In this document: positions 1 to 11,481 of the stretch, piece after piece | Layout: each line of letters begins with the position of its first letter | Numbering within the stretch: the stretch's first letter is position 1 | NCBI GenBank assembly: GCA_018136815.1 | Contig: CM030932.1 | Coordinates: 1,777,284-1,841,283 of the forward strand | Direction: 5' to 3' | Source: Isochrysis galbana | Lineage: Eukaryota; Haptophyta; Isochrysidales; Isochrysidaceae | Length of the DNA: 64,000 nt | Translations under genes and position numbers: made by a program | Notes under the pieces: generated by a model | What the model was told of the DNA's origin: nothing | Seen by the model: only the letters and a program-made list of their open reading frames with translations | The model's database searches: none

Positions 1-364
1 TCTCCCTCCCTCCCTCTCTCCCCCCCCCCCCCCCCCGCGGGCGCGCGCACGTGGCGAGCTCACGCCTCACGGGGCGGCCGCTCATCAGCTCCGCCTCGCA
101 GCCCACGGCCGCCTTTCTTCTACCAGATCGATCCAGCCCGGCGCAATTTTTAAAAAAGAAGTCCGCCCAGGGGGAGAGGGAGGGGGGGAGGGGGAAGTCT
201 GGGGCGCGGGGGGTGCAGGAGGGGGGAGGGGGAAGTCTGGGGGCTGGTGGGTGGCATTGTGGCACTGGGGGTCGCGTGCGGAAGGGGAAAAAACTTCGAA
301 ATATTCTCACCATCACCACCACCACGCGTGCGCGTGCGGTCCTAAAACAGGCATCTCGCAGCCA
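1..364. other. Low-complexity flank, no gene
   Basis: The stretch opens with a CT/C homopolymer run (about 1-36), followed by G-rich purine DNA at 165-250. Short open frames here have compositions that simply follow the homopolymers. Near 299-340 there is a weak match to the repeat end AATATTCTTACCGC seen elsewhere in the window. I see no supported gene. Confidence 0.6.
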
Positions 365-612
365 CTCCTAAAAAAATATTCTTGACAAAGGTGCCTACTA
401 CTTTGCTGTCCCTCGTACCTCTCGATGGGGACTACCCCTGACAACGCCCTTGCCCCACCCTCACCCCCCTTTCGCCCCCCCCCTTGGTCCTTTTCGTTCG
501 GTTTCGGGGGGGTCGACCCATGACCTAGATGGGAAATTGTCGAGTCGAGCGGAGCCGGAGGGCTCTGAGCCACTCCGTCGCGAGCGGCACCGGCGGCTAG
601 CGCGGCGCTTTG
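365..612 (-). repeat. LINE-associated repeat, copy 1 (pair with 14336-14712)
   Basis: This segment matches 14336-14712 in the same orientation. Shared blocks are an AATATTCTTGA start, 'CCTACTACTTTGCT', a C-rich tract, 'GGTTTCGGGGGGTCGACCC', and the closing 'GGGCTCTGAGCCACTCCGTC'. The middle resembles the 3' UTR of the LINE family at 4430-4739, read on the minus strand. It is non-coding and probably a decayed 3' end of that family or a derivative. Confidence 0.6.
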
Positions 613-930
613 GCCCTCCTCCCCACCGGGAGTCGGGTGAATGAAATTCTGGACTGGGTCGGGCAACCCCATTTGGGTGTATGGACGGGGAACGAACGGC
701 GAACGAAGGGCGGTGGGGCGGCGAGGCGCTCCTAGCGGCCCTAGTGTGTTGGGTTTTAAGAGATTGTTAGACCTACAAAGAACTCTTCCCTCAGGGAGGG
801 AGCCTAGGCTGCTTGAGTGCAGCGACGCAGCGAACAACGACGGACAACGAGGCCGAGAACAACAGGATACACCGACTCACGAACACACCGGAATCATTCA
901 CCCAAACCAAGCAAATTATCAAGCAACCTG
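613..930. other. Unassigned flank
   Basis: Nothing recognised. The stretch ends at 930, where homology to the inverted copy at 36461-37480 starts abruptly. Confidence 0.4.
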
Positions 931-1949
931 TCGCATTCGCGAGCCTCTGCAGGCTATTTCGCTATTTTCCGCTCTACCGTTATAACCGCGATGGTAAATC
1001 ATCAATCTTCGTTCTTATGTCTATCTCTACGTCTACGTCTCCACGCTTCTATCAATCACTACACTTCATTCAATGTTGGTCTACCATTATACCCACGTGG
1101 CCAAGCAGCTTCTACAGGCTTCTTTCTACTCGGAATATGAATAATATGCTCTAGCTCTGGACTGATCACCCAGGCATGGAGATCAAGGGAGTAGTAAGCA
1201 CGTGTCGATGAAGACCAAGGAAGTAGCGAGCATCTTGCTTGCTAAAGTACACCCTCAAGAACCTCAAGCATCTAGACTCTGTAAGTCTAACACCTCTGTA
1301 AGCTTCTAGACTTTTTAAGTCTACCAGCTACTCCATGGCTAAGCTACGAAAAGCTATAGGTAAAGTGCACGCCGCTGTGCTCGCGTTGAGACGCTATTCG
1401 CCGATGAATCTTGTAGGATCTTCACTAGGCATGGATGAATCCCTTTCGCGCCTTTTCTGTGTGCAATCCTTCTCTAGGACGACGAGACGACGAGTTCTCT
1501 TCTGGCCAATTGGTTCCTTCTTTGCTCTCTCTGTTGACCCACCGTGGCATTCGCTCCCGTGTTTATTACGTGTTTCCCTTGTTTATGTTAGAAAGTGGTG
1601 TGGCGTGTCTTCGTACGCACCCAGCAGCCGTCGCAGCGCTCTGCGATCGAAGCCGTACCGTGACCCCTCGTACCCTTGAGCCCCTACTGCCTTGTGTGTG
1701 GTCTCTCGCTAGAAATCACCCACTAGAGATTGATTCAATCTGTTCCTATGGACCCATCACCACCCTCTGCACCGCAAAATTCGCCCTCGCCGCCGCGCGC
1801 GGACCCCGTCACCACTGCACCCGTGCCCAAGCCTTCCCAAGTATCTTCACCCGCTACCCAAGTCGATAGGCCGCCTACGGACGCGTGGGTTGCCAAGGAT
1901 GGAGTCTCAGGAGCCTTACCCGGATCCTGGGAACAGTCCATCTCCACAA
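931..1949 (+). repeat. About 1-kb element segment, inverted copy at 36461-37480
   Basis: This block is nearly identical to the reverse complement of 36461-37480. Homology starts at TGTCGCATTCGCG and ends just past GGAACAGTCCATCTCCACA. It contains an apparently non-coding part (931-1747) followed by the first about 65 codons of the gag-like ORF. That layout suits an LTR plus leader plus 5' gag of a retrotransposon. The segment starts with TG, and a possible primer-binding region beginning TGG lies near 1695-1700. I could not place a matching CA end or a second LTR in direct orientation, so calling 931 to about 1694 an LTR is inference. Confidence 0.6.
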
Positions 1950-3022
1950 GTACAAACTTCAAACCCGCGCCTTCGGCCGGAATCAAGGAAAAAGTCTGCA
2001 AAAATTCTGCCGGGGATGACCTTGAATGCTTTCTGTCTTCTCCGAACGACGACTCGCGAACCCTTGGGGCTGGCGAGACGAGACTTGCACCATCAGAACC
2101 GCCTCAAAGTGCTCTACAAAATGCTTCCCAGGAGCGTCCTGAGACTCTCGACCGCTCGGCCGTCGTTGATTCAAACGTCGAGGCCACTCCTGTGGACGCT
2201 AGCCTTCAAGTGCCCGAGGACCCCGAATTGACCACAGCTATGTTGGGGCAAGCTGAGCTGTGGGAGGAAGACCCTCTGCCTAGCATCCGGTCCAGCCCAA
2301 CCCCAAGTGCCGCAAGCGAGCCAAAATTGCCGGCTGAGGCCGCGTTTTTCGCTCTCCGGAGCCCCGCCTACAGAGACTACGCTACAGCCACTGTTCCACT
2401 CCAGGCACCCGTCACGTCATGGTCCGAGAACACCATCAAGATCGGTCGCGGCGAGGCTGGAGCTACTAAGGCGGAAGTCAAGGAGCTCCATGAAATGGTG
2501 CATGAGCTCCATTCATCTCTTCTCAAGGCCCAGGAGCGTGAGCTAGCCCTCCGTGACGAGCTCTCCCAAGCTTTTTAGGGTCTGCGAGGCGATATGCTCG
2601 ACCTGTTATCCAAGCGAGTTACGAAGGAGGGGGGCAGAACCGTCTCAAGCCCTCAGCCGCAGGTTTCGAGCCAAGTTTACCCGCCTTCAACCTACCAAAA
2701 CCCCAATGAGCCAATCCCTACGCCAAATCCGATACCAACCGCCACCCCTAAGCCGCAGCCTTCGCCAGGTGGTCGGGCTAGCGTATTAATGCCAGGTAGT
2801 AACCCCGAGCACCCTCCGGACCCGAGTCTAGCAACCACTCCTAAAGAGAAAGAAGATACCTTAAGGGAGTGGCAGGGCCTACTCTCTCTACCGCCAAAGG
2901 AGTTAGCTGCGCTCTACAGAGGATCCGACGACTTCGAGTTAATCCAGTCCATAGTCCAGGACCAAGTGGATTCGAATGCGACACCTCTCCATTCTGCCAT
3001 TTTGTGTGCCCCTTGCACTTGA
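1748..3022 (+). pseudogene. Gag-like ORF with one in-frame TAG
   Basis: The first in-frame ATG is at 1748 and gives a proline/serine-rich N-terminus (MDPSPPSAPQ). A predicted coiled coil follows at about 2467-2560 (EVKELHEMVHELHSSLLKAQ). A TAG ends the frame at 2576-2578, yet the same frame stays open from there to 3022 with helical, charged sequence. This suggests a single nonsense mutation in a longer protein of about 420 residues. The proline-rich, coiled-coil architecture, the adjoining LTR-like segment and the second 5' copy at 36461-37480 point to a retrotransposon Gag. No zinc knuckle, protease or polymerase follows, so the element is truncated. A host proline-rich protein is the alternative. 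Confidence 0.5.
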
Positions 3023-4429
3023 GCGTCTGTTGATCGCTTGAAGTAAGCCTTGCCTAGGGAGTTGACTTGGGTATGTGGCCCGCTCTTGATCTGCCCCTTG
3101 ATCTTTGTCTTGATCGCCGCGCGCGTGTCGAGGCAGCCCTCTCATTCTTCGTTCTTCGTTCGTCGGTCTTCATTCATTCTTTCTCTCGATTTGCGCGCTC
3201 CCATCCCTTTCTTTCGTTTCCGTTGCTCCATTTCGATTTCGAGATTCGAGTTCGAGTCCTTTAATATGATATGATGTGCTCTCTGAGGGGGAGCCATCAC
3301 TTGTTTGGCCATGCGCTCATGGTCACCGCGTGGGAGCGGTTTTTCGTCACAAGTTTGTTTGAGGCTTTGATGGCCGTCGCTCGTTGTTTGAAGTCTGTTT
3401 TGATGCGTTCTCGATGGTCTAGATTTAGTCCGAGTTGGTTGGTCATCGCGGTCTCGATTCTCGTTGATTCTTCCTTTGGCTTGCTCGTTTCTCTCGATTC
3501 ACCTGTCGCTGTTCGATTTCTGGCTGAGTTGTGTTTGTCGTGCTCGCAATTATGTGTACCCTGCTTAATGCCCTGATTTGCCGTCGTCGCGCACGCGCTC
3601 GAAGGCTCGCGCCGCCGAGGACTCTGACTAGAGAGGCGTCCCTAGTCAGCTGCACGCACGATGTCTCGAATCTCGAATATGTCGTCGGTGAAATTGCCCC
3701 TACCTGCGTCTGACCCAACGCAACACTCAGGTTAGCAAAACTCCTGTAAAAGGGAGAAACAAAGGGTGGGGTAGGGTGAGTCAAACTACAACCGCCGCGT
3801 GAGGTTGCCAAGTTTGACTAACCTAACATCGGATCCGAGGGTTCAAATTCAAATTCACCACGATGTCGCAATACATGATATGGTACCTCGATTCTACTAG
3901 AGTTGGTCGCGACAACTCCTAGTACTCGATGTCGATGCCTGGGAATGTCTCCTAGGGTAACATCATCGCTCGCTCGATCTCTCGTTTCGATAACGCTACT
4001 TCGCAGTCCGATATTTTGATTACGAATGCATCCGATTCTTGAAGTCTCCGATCCTCCGATATCCGATCTCCGATCTCCGATATTCTGTGCCAAATGGCTC
4101 GGAACACGCGTAACTGTTCGAATCCCCGATGGAATTCAAACCGCGACCCCAAATCACCGATAACTCAAACACGTCGCGAGAGACGGCCAGGTGGCTTCTC
4201 GAATAGAATAGCCACGCCACTTCACGAGGTACTCAATAGAATCGCCATGGCTACGACGATCGAGCAACTTTTCAACGATGGTACACCTCTTTCTTGCCTT
4301 GCGTTACTAGGATTCCCTCCTTGGTGAGGATTTTGGTGCGCTCTTGGTTGCCTTGGAGAAAAAAGAAGCCTTGGTTCTCGACCGCCTTAGCGAGCGAGCT
4401 AATCGTGATGAGGACCTAAAAAAAAAATA
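3023..4429. other. No supported gene
   Basis: The T/C-rich stretch at 3120-3280 and the short ORFs here show no family signal. A short tandem array of a CTCCGAT-like unit lies at about 4038-4090. I see no splice-joinable coding segments. Confidence 0.5.
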
Positions 4430-4739
4430 AAAATCTGAAGATTCAGGGCTACACACCTATCGCTACTCGGTCTCTACCTCCACATAGCGGACATCGCCCT
4501 TTTCATCCCCTCCCTCCACTTCCTCTCCTTCCCCCCCTCGTTCCTTTGTCTTCGGTGTCGGGGGTGCGGCCCTGGTACACTACCATGGGCCTGGTTACGG
4601 ACGCGTGTTCAGGGCAGGCCTGTTGTACTTTTCCCATGTGGCACTTTTTCCCGATCGACCTTATGTTGCTCGTGTGTCTTGGGGTGTGTTCGGGGGCTTG
4701 TGCTTAGCTCTGTCTGAGCTAGACTTCTACGTTGTTTGA
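4430..4739 (-). repeat. 3' UTR of LINE-family element
   Basis: Read on the minus strand, this follows the stop of the adjoining LINE ORF and ends in the family terminus 'AGCCCTGAATCTTCAGAT', followed by an A/T-rich simple tail. Similar blocks (CTTCGGT..CGGGG, C-rich tract, 'TACACTACCA..GGGCCTGG') recur at 14865-15065, 40785-41020, 54220-54428, 56940-57400 and 57480-57700. This shows a common 3' end for the family. Confidence 0.75.
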
Positions 4740-7096
4740 TCAGTTGTTTGCTTGGTTTGGCGCCGAGCCCGTCCCCGAGGCGTTCTTTACCATATATTCT
4801 ATCCCTAGCCGTGAGGCTAGCGCCAGCAGTTCCGCGCTGGGAGTGAGGTTGCCTTTGCTATCCGCTTCGTACAGAGGTCTCAACGCGCTCATGTCGATTC
4901 TCTTTTTGGGTTGACGTCCCAGACCCGCTTGGGCGGTCCTCGATGAATCTGTCGAGTCTGCGAAGATGAATGCGCAGCTTAGTTTCGTGAATCTTTCTAT
5001 GATGCGGATTAGCACCGATTCTTCCGAGAAAAAGGCGTTGTCGTAATGTATTCTGTAGAAGTCTGTGATGATGTATCTCCAAGCCAGCAGGTATAGTATG
5101 GGTAGTGCTTTGGGGCACGTGCCGTCGGGGCAGAGGAAGAGTCTTCTGATTGATAGTTCCTCTCCCGTCGTGTCAGATCGTCGAGGGTGTCTTGCTATCG
5201 CATCTAAAGCGTCGAAAATGTTCGATATACGCGAACATTCCCCAAGTGGGTGGAGGACTCGTCCGCTTTCTTGCAGAAACGGCATGTGGTTTCTCGGTCC
5301 GCGAATCTGTTTGCCGTGGCGATGCGCCTGTGCGTGATGTGCTTGTAGTGGAGGTGTGTGTCTCTCGCCGTAAGCATGGGCGAGGTGTATATATCGGCGA
5401 GGTGCGCCCATACGTTGTCTGGTAGCCGAAGTCTCTTTTCCCAGTTTTCCGGGCCTGTGGGCCGCCGGCGTTTGTTCTCAGCTTTCTGTAGGGCTTTTGT
5501 TAAGTGTTCTACTTCTGTTTTGTCTAGTTCTGTTTTGCCATCGAGGCGGCGTGCCTGTTCGCGTTCGAGGCGCGCTTGGCGTTCCTCTTGGCATTCGCAA
5601 ATGCGGAGGTTGGGGTGGAAGGCCGTCGCGTATGCCCTGGCGTATCCTTTGCAGCCCTTCGGGCCGGCGTGGATGCTCATGTTTTTCATGTCTCCTCCGA
5701 GTTCCTTGCAGTCGCGGAGTGTGTAGTCGAGCGGGTATGGGTTGCCATTCACGTTGAGTAGTATTTTGCGCGGGAAGTCGAACGTCGAAAAGTTGCCCGA
5801 TCTTGGAGCGACGTAGCAGTGATACACTTCTTTTTTGCCTTGAGTTACGATGATGCCTTCCTTGGTGAGCACCTTGGTGCGCTCTTGGTTGCCTTTAAGG
5901 AAGATGAAGCCTTGGTGCTCGAGTGCCTTCGCTAGCGAGTTAATCGTGACGTAGTCTTTCATTTCAAATTTGTAGTTCCTTACCACGAGGTGCGCGGTCA
6001 CATCCTTGAATGCGCTTGCCATCGACCTCGATGAGGCTTGAGGGAGCTCCTTCGCTTTGTCGTCGAAAGTTTGAAATTTGACGACCATCGGGTATTTTAC
6101 CTCATTGAACGCGAAAACTCCCTGGTCCTTGAACTTGTTTTTGTATTGGCGTGCGCAGTCCGCCGAGACTAAGATTTCCCATGGCCCGGACGAGCTCTTG
6201 GCCAGGAATTCGGGCTCGAGGTCCACGCCCTCGAGCTTGTTGAGGTGTGCCACAATGGCGCTGAACGCCTCCTCGTCCTTGATCTTGAGCCCACGGTCCG
6301 TGGAGGTGAAGGTCATAATGATTTGCGAGTAGTCGTCCTCGTATTCTTGTTCGTTGTCGTGCTCATCCTCCCCTTGGGGGTTCGTCTGCGTTTTGCAAGC
6401 CGGGGGGTATCGGGTCAGCCTCTCTGGCGTATGGCTGGGCATCGTGCACGGTGGTTGTCCAGAGGCGGGGCTCCCAAGGGGCCTTGTCGCCTTGTCGATT
6501 GCCAAGGCTTCCAACCTTTGTTGTGTTTCTGTCTTTAGTAGTTTTGGTGTGTGTGCTGGTGAGTGCTCTGGTCCTTGGTGCCCGCGGGCCTCTTGTGTGC
6601 CGTCCTGCCTGCGCCTGTCGCGCTCGGCTGTGTCTTGACAGGTGTGCGGTGCTTCGTTCGGTGCTCTCGCCATGTGTGCATGCGTATTGTTGTCTAGCTG
6701 CTGGGTCCAGCAGCGGATGCTGCATGGCTCCAGAGAAGTTTTGATGGTGGTCTGGCTGACCGGCCGGGACTGCGCCACGTACTTGCGTACGCGGACAGTG
6801 CCGCGGCTTTGTAGGGGCCCAGCCCGAAGGCTTTCCCTATGGGAGTTCTGGCTCTGTGGCCTTGGGTGTGCGTGTGGTTGGCTGTGCTGGCAGGGTTGTG
6901 TTGAGGAGTTGTGTGGTGTTGGAGTGTGTTCAGTCCTTGTGGTGTTGTGGGCTCGGATCAGGTTGCGGCTCGCGGGTACCTGGGTTGGCGTGGCCCTGGG
7001 AGGTGGCTGCTGCGGCTGCGCGGCGTCCAGCATATCCTGGTCGGCCGGCGCGGTGGGGTGGGAGGAGAGAGGAGAGGGGAGCGTGGCGCGCTCCAT
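4740..7096 (-). pseudogene. RT-less LINE derivative: ORF1 fused to the ORF2 C-terminus
   Basis: The minus-strand ATG at 7096 opens a long frame to 5204 (630 codons). Residues 1 to about 220 are Pro/Gln/Thr-rich. About 220-480 is a folded ORF1-type domain ('EGVDLEPEFLAKSS', 'CKELGGDMKNMSIHAG'). From about residue 550 the sequence becomes the tail of a LINE ORF2: 'HYKHITHRRIATANRF' followed by a C-x2-C-x8-H finger (CRFCKKADESSTH). The frame then shifts by one near 5270. The remaining tail continues in another frame down to 4740 and ends with 'LTPSAELLALASRLGIEYM'. No endonuclease or reverse transcriptase lies between the ORF1 domain and the ORF2 tail. The protein is open apart from that one frameshift. 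It could be an internally deleted copy or a non-autonomous subfamily. Confidence 0.75.
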
Positions 7097-8477
7097 GACC
7101 CTATCGTTTTAACGATAGTTCTTGTGCCTAGACACCTAAAACAGTCGCTATCTAATAGATCCCCAGCTTGAAACCGAAAAACTCGAACGCGAAAAGCGAT
7201 TTTTTTGTATACGAATGTTGAAGACTACGGTCATTGACGTTCAACGACCTACGGGCAGATTCACACAAACAGACTCACAGGGCACCTAAGACTCTCGACC
7301 CAGTGGATTGGGGCCCTACTCAGCATTCCCTACTACATTGCCGCAGGGATCTACCCGCGAGCGACGAAATCACGCTCGCTATGGCCTACCGATGTCGGGC
7401 CCCAGAGGCCCTTTCGAGCGCTGGCAACGCGACCTGCAGTGGGGGGACATGGCGCCCGCGCGCGGGTGCTTCCGCGGCGCCCGCGGCCACCTTAGACCAG
7501 AAGCCGAGGCCTGACGCCAAAAAAGAGCCCTCACAAAGAATTGCTGCCCCCACACACCAGCTGGCGTGCTGACGAGGGCGTGTCGTACAGCGAGAGGCCG
7601 GCATTTGCCGGCCCCTGGACGATCGCCAACGCGATGGGCCCCACCTGGACGGCGATGGGAGTAGGCAGCGCACCCATGCCGGTGCAGGCCCGGCCATCTC
7701 GACCCCTCTGGCCTGCCTTCCAGAGGAGCCCTGGCCGGTGGCCCATCGGACACCCCTCTCCGGGGCGCCATCGCAGTGGACCGAAGTCCGAAGAAGCCCT
7801 CTTCACAGTCGACTTGAGCACAGAAGAAACCGGGCGTTTACGCGAGAATCAAGTGTTTTATTTTCGTTGATCCTATCATTAAAATACGTTTGTTTTGACC
7901 TCTATTGTCATACTGTCATAGGCTTGATATGACCGTTGTTCGCTCACATAACATCGCACGCGCCATGCTACGCACAAACATCACAAGTATGTGACGCTCG
8001 ACGCCATTGATGCGACATTTTGATCGATCGGAAGTGCGGCAGCGGCAAATCACCGTCGCCGTCGTCGTCAATACAGACCCAGACGCTGAAGGTGATCACG
8101 CACACGCGCACACTCGCAACGTCATTACAGGGCGTACAATCTGGCACACAACCAGCGGGATTGTAATGTGCGCTGCAACTACACTTGGTGCCGCCGCGAC
8201 CCGATCGCTTGGGGTCTCCGCGAGGGTACCAATTTGGGAATCGCTCGGCGCTCGCCAGGCGCCCGAGCACTTGCTGACCCCACGGCTGTCGGGCGCTGTT
8301 TAGTGGGTTGTCAGGACAAACCTGGGCACCCAAAGCAGGGAGATGATAGGGGAGACTCTCGGGGGGAGGGGAGCGAACCGTGGCGAGGCTTTGGCCGTTG
8401 GTTATGAGGCGGCAATGAGGCTGACATTTTCCGTTGTCTTCACCCCCCCTCCCAAGACTACACGGTAGTCTTTAAGA
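7097..8477. other. LINE 5' leader then no supported gene
   Basis: The first about 20 bases upstream of the ATG at 7096 (minus strand) are the element's leader; an 'ACTATCGTTAAAACGATAG' palindrome lies at about 7102-7121. From 7200 to 8477 I see only GC-rich DNA with short shadow ORFs. The block 7370-7830 has long open frames in several phases, which is explained by base composition. Confidence 0.45.
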
Positions 8478-9955
8478 CTACGCGTTTGCGCAACCGTATA
8501 CCCGAGTACGAAGAAGACCGGACATACGAGAAACTCCGAGGTGACCGGAGCGATCGTGGTAGGCGAAGAGGTAGCGAGACCGCAACGAGGGCGGAACATA
8601 GAGCACTAGCGAGTCCGGGTCGGTGGAGTCAAGGACGGTGCGATAGTAGACGAGCCCATCGTGAACGACGAAACGGCGAAACATCTTGGATTGCTGAGCG
8701 GGAGCGGGAGCGGGAGCGACAGGACTGGAACACGAATCATCGTCGGCAACGGGGCCTGAGGCGGCGGCCGGCGGAGGCGACCCTTGGCCTGATGGCTCGT
8801 GGTTGGCCGTCTCTCCTGAGCCTAGGAGTGGCTCTACGAACGGATCTTCCGCCAGGGCCGCTTTCATCTCTTCGGAAGTCGGCGTACCCGGAGCCAAATA
8901 ACTGGACTAGATGGCGGGCCCGGAATCGGAGGCTCGACGACGAGATCGATCCAAAGCTTGAAGCCCTCGCGCCGTAGCTACGGAGCGCGTGATGGCAGCC
9001 ACCGGATGGGACCGTTCCTGCTCGGCTAGAGACTCTGAGCCAGGCTCACGTACCGCTAGCGACGCTGGGCCGGCGAGTGGTTCGTCTTCGTGTTCCGGCT
9101 CCAGGGATGCTAGCCGGGACAGCCCGTCAGCATCCTGATGAACAGCTCCTGGTTTATGTTCGACATCGAACCGGTACTCAGCCAACTTGAGAGCCCACCG
9201 AGTCAGCCGAGAGGCTGGCCCACCGGCTACTTGATCCTTCATGGTATGCAGCCATCGCAGCGCAGAGTGGTCGACGACTAACTTGAACCGACGCCCCCAA
9301 AGGTAGGGTCGCCAGTTTCGGATGGATTCCAGGGCAGCCAAGAGTTCAATCTCGGTCACCGTCCAATGGCGTTCGGCCGAGGTGAGACTGCGAGCGTAAT
9401 ACCCAACGACTCGTTCACGGCTATCGTCTCCTAGCTGCGAGAGGATGCCGGCGATGCCCAACTTGCTAGCCCCATCGGTCTTGACAATGAAGGGCCGATC
9501 ATCCCTGGGTGGAGTCAAGACGGGCTCCGAAGTGATCGCTGTCTTGAGCTCTTGGATAGCTCGGCGACACTCCTCGGACTGAGACTCCTTTGCCACGTCG
9601 CAGCCCTTCCGTGTGAGAGCAGTGAGAGGAGCAGCCTTAGCGGCGAATTGGCGAATGAATCGACGGTAGTAGGAGCAAAGGCCGAGGAAAGATCGAACCG
9701 CTTCCAAGGAGTTGATGGATGACGGGTCGATGTCAGCAACAGCTGCGACCTTCTTCGGGTCCATCTTGAGACCTTCCCTCGAGACAACGTGACCGAGGTA
9801 CTCCGTAGAGGTGGCAAAGAAGACACACTTGGACATCTTGCAGGTCAGGCCGGCCCACTCTAGCCGCTCGAGAACTAGGTCTAGCCGGTGAAGCATTTGC
9901 TCGAACGAAGCTTGTGCCCTGGCCTCTTCGGAAGGACCCACTCCGGTTGACCCCA
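8478..9955 (-). pseudogene. Ty3/gypsy pol fragment (RT end, RNase H, integrase zinc finger)
   Basis: On the minus strand the frame reads from about 9955 to 8478 with one in-frame TAG at 8907-8909. The C-terminal part of the RT comes first (LVLERLEWAGLTCKMSKCVF, YLGHVVSREGLKMDPKKV, FLGLCSYYRRFIRQFA). The Ty3-type RNase H follows (VKTDGASKLGIAGILSQ, WTVTEIELLAALESIRNWR, DADGLSRL). After the TAG comes the integrase H2C2 start (YLFAYHDRSGHLGVSRM). The RT active-site half and the integrase core are missing at the two ends. Upstream of about 9955 the sequence switches to a dispersed repeat. This is a dead, doubly truncated copy. Confidence 0.9.
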
Positions 9956-10011
9956 ACAAGCACATATGCACATATATATGCATATGTGGGGCCCATTCGG
10001 ACCAAGACCCC

Positions 10012-10487
10012 CCCCCCCTGCAAGGCGGCAAGGGCCTTGGCCCTTGGGCCCCCACAGCCCACAACCCACAACAAAACACAAAACGTAACCAAATGCTACT
10101 ACTAACAAAAGACGCTAAAGTCGCAAACAAACGGGAAAGGGCCGAAAAGCTCAACTTCAAATCGAGACCGGGCGCGTTGCGTGCCCGTTTTCGACGATCC
10201 ATCCAGATGAGTGGCCCGCCCACGAGACACCAAACACACAGGTCCCGGTCCCACCCGGACAGTCACGCCAATCGGGCGGGACGCGCGCCGAAATTTCGTC
10301 GAATCAGCCATCCGTGGAGCCCATTCGACGTCCGACGTCTCCGAGGGAGGCCCGGAGAGCCCAACTTCGAACTGATGCCGGAAGCGCTGCACGCCCGTTT
10401 TCGACGATCCATCCAGATGAGTGGCCCCGCTCCCCGCTAGACACCAAATACACAGGGGCCAGCCGGACAGTCACGCCAATCGGGCCC
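10012..10487 (+). repeat. Dispersed repeat, two partial tandem copies
   Basis: The block 'CGTTTTCGACGATCCATCC' plus 'GGACAGTCACGCCAATCGGG' occurs at about 10185-10278 and again at about 10390-10487. Between them is 'GGAGGCCCGGAGAGCCCAAC'. Related blocks lie at 48095-48250 (same strand) and, inverted, at about 37760-37990. The last also shares the flanking 'ACAACAAAACACAAAACGTA'-like stretch. No coding signal is seen. The size (about 200-300 bp) and scatter suggest a SINE-like or MITE-like family. Confidence 0.6.
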
Positions 10488-11481
10488 TTGCGATTCGACC
10501 GCCTTGACGAGCGCGCTCAGGGAGATTTTCGATGCTTGGGCGAGTCCGTCTGCCTCGACCACAATGTGGGCGGCGACATCTTGGAGTGCTTCGTAGAGGG
10601 CTTTGCGTGAGGCGGTGCCTTTTTTGTTGATTTTCTCGTCGATGGATTCTAGACGGATGCGTACGGGAAGATCTTGACCAAGCACGCGAATGTTGGTGTG
10701 CTCTCCGTATTTAGCTTGGAATTGTTGCGCGCAGTCCTCATTGACTGCTATGTGCCACGGGCCTCGCGTTGAACGGGCCCAGAAGTCTGGCTCGGGGTCT
10801 ACGCCCTCAAGTTCGAGAAGTAGCTCGACTATGGCGGCGTACGCCGTCGTGTCTTGGAGGATGATGTCCCCGGCTTGGTGGAAGGAGAGTTCATAGGAGG
10901 CGTCGGAGTCTGTGATGTCGTTTTCTACATCGGAATCTTGGTCCTGTGTGGCGTGGGCGGGGGTGACCTTGGTCGGTGTTGGGCGAGAGGAGGCATTTGG
11001 TGGAGGGGTCTTGTCAATGTTGTCCCCACGGGGGGCGTGTGCGCGTGCTTCGTGTGTGCGGTGAGGTGTGCATGAGGGGTTGGCTCTGATGCGTATGTTG
11101 CTTGCTGCAGTGAGGTGTGTGTTGTGCCCATAGCCCATAGGGGCCACCCGGCCGCGGGCCGCGCTGCCGGAGCAGCGCGGCCCTTGCCAGGGCGAGAGGG
11201 GCCTCTGCCATAAGGCATGCCCAATGGAAGAGTGGCTGCTTGAGCCTGGCATTGATGGGGTGCTGCCAGCAGCCTGCTGCCCCCCATGGGGGAGGCCAGC
11301 ATGGCTGCCAAGGGTGGTGTGGCCGGGGCCACGGGCCGTGTGGCGCGACCGGAGTCGCACGCACCTGCTCGGCCTCGGTGGGCGGACGCGGCCGCTTCGA
11401 CAGCGGCTGCTCCATGGGCACTGGTGGGGCGCCCTCGGCGGGGGGCCCGAAGGAGAGGGGAGTCGCGTCGGCGCGCTCCAT
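10484..11481 (-). pseudogene. LINE ORF1 fragment, 3'-truncated and frameshifted
   Basis: The minus-strand ATG at 11481 gives MERADATPLSFGPP, the same start as the copies at 7096 and 54074. After about 150 codons the frame is lost. The folded ORF1 domain continues in another phase from about 11020 to 10484: 'ELEGVDPEPDFWARSTRGPW' parallels 'EGVDLEPEFLAKSSSGPW' of the 4740-7096 element. The domain stops at 'LVKAVESQG', where the sequence joins the dispersed repeat at 10487. An acidic linker (DSDVENDITDSDASYE) precedes the domain. Confidence 0.75.

Noticed and set aside
313-837. 174-codon minus-strand frame
   Set aside because: Crosses the repeat shared with 14336-14712 and is Gly/Pro/Arg-driven.
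4110-4128. tRNA-like B box (GTTCGAATCCC)
   Set aside because: No A box, no cloverleaf pairing in the flanks.
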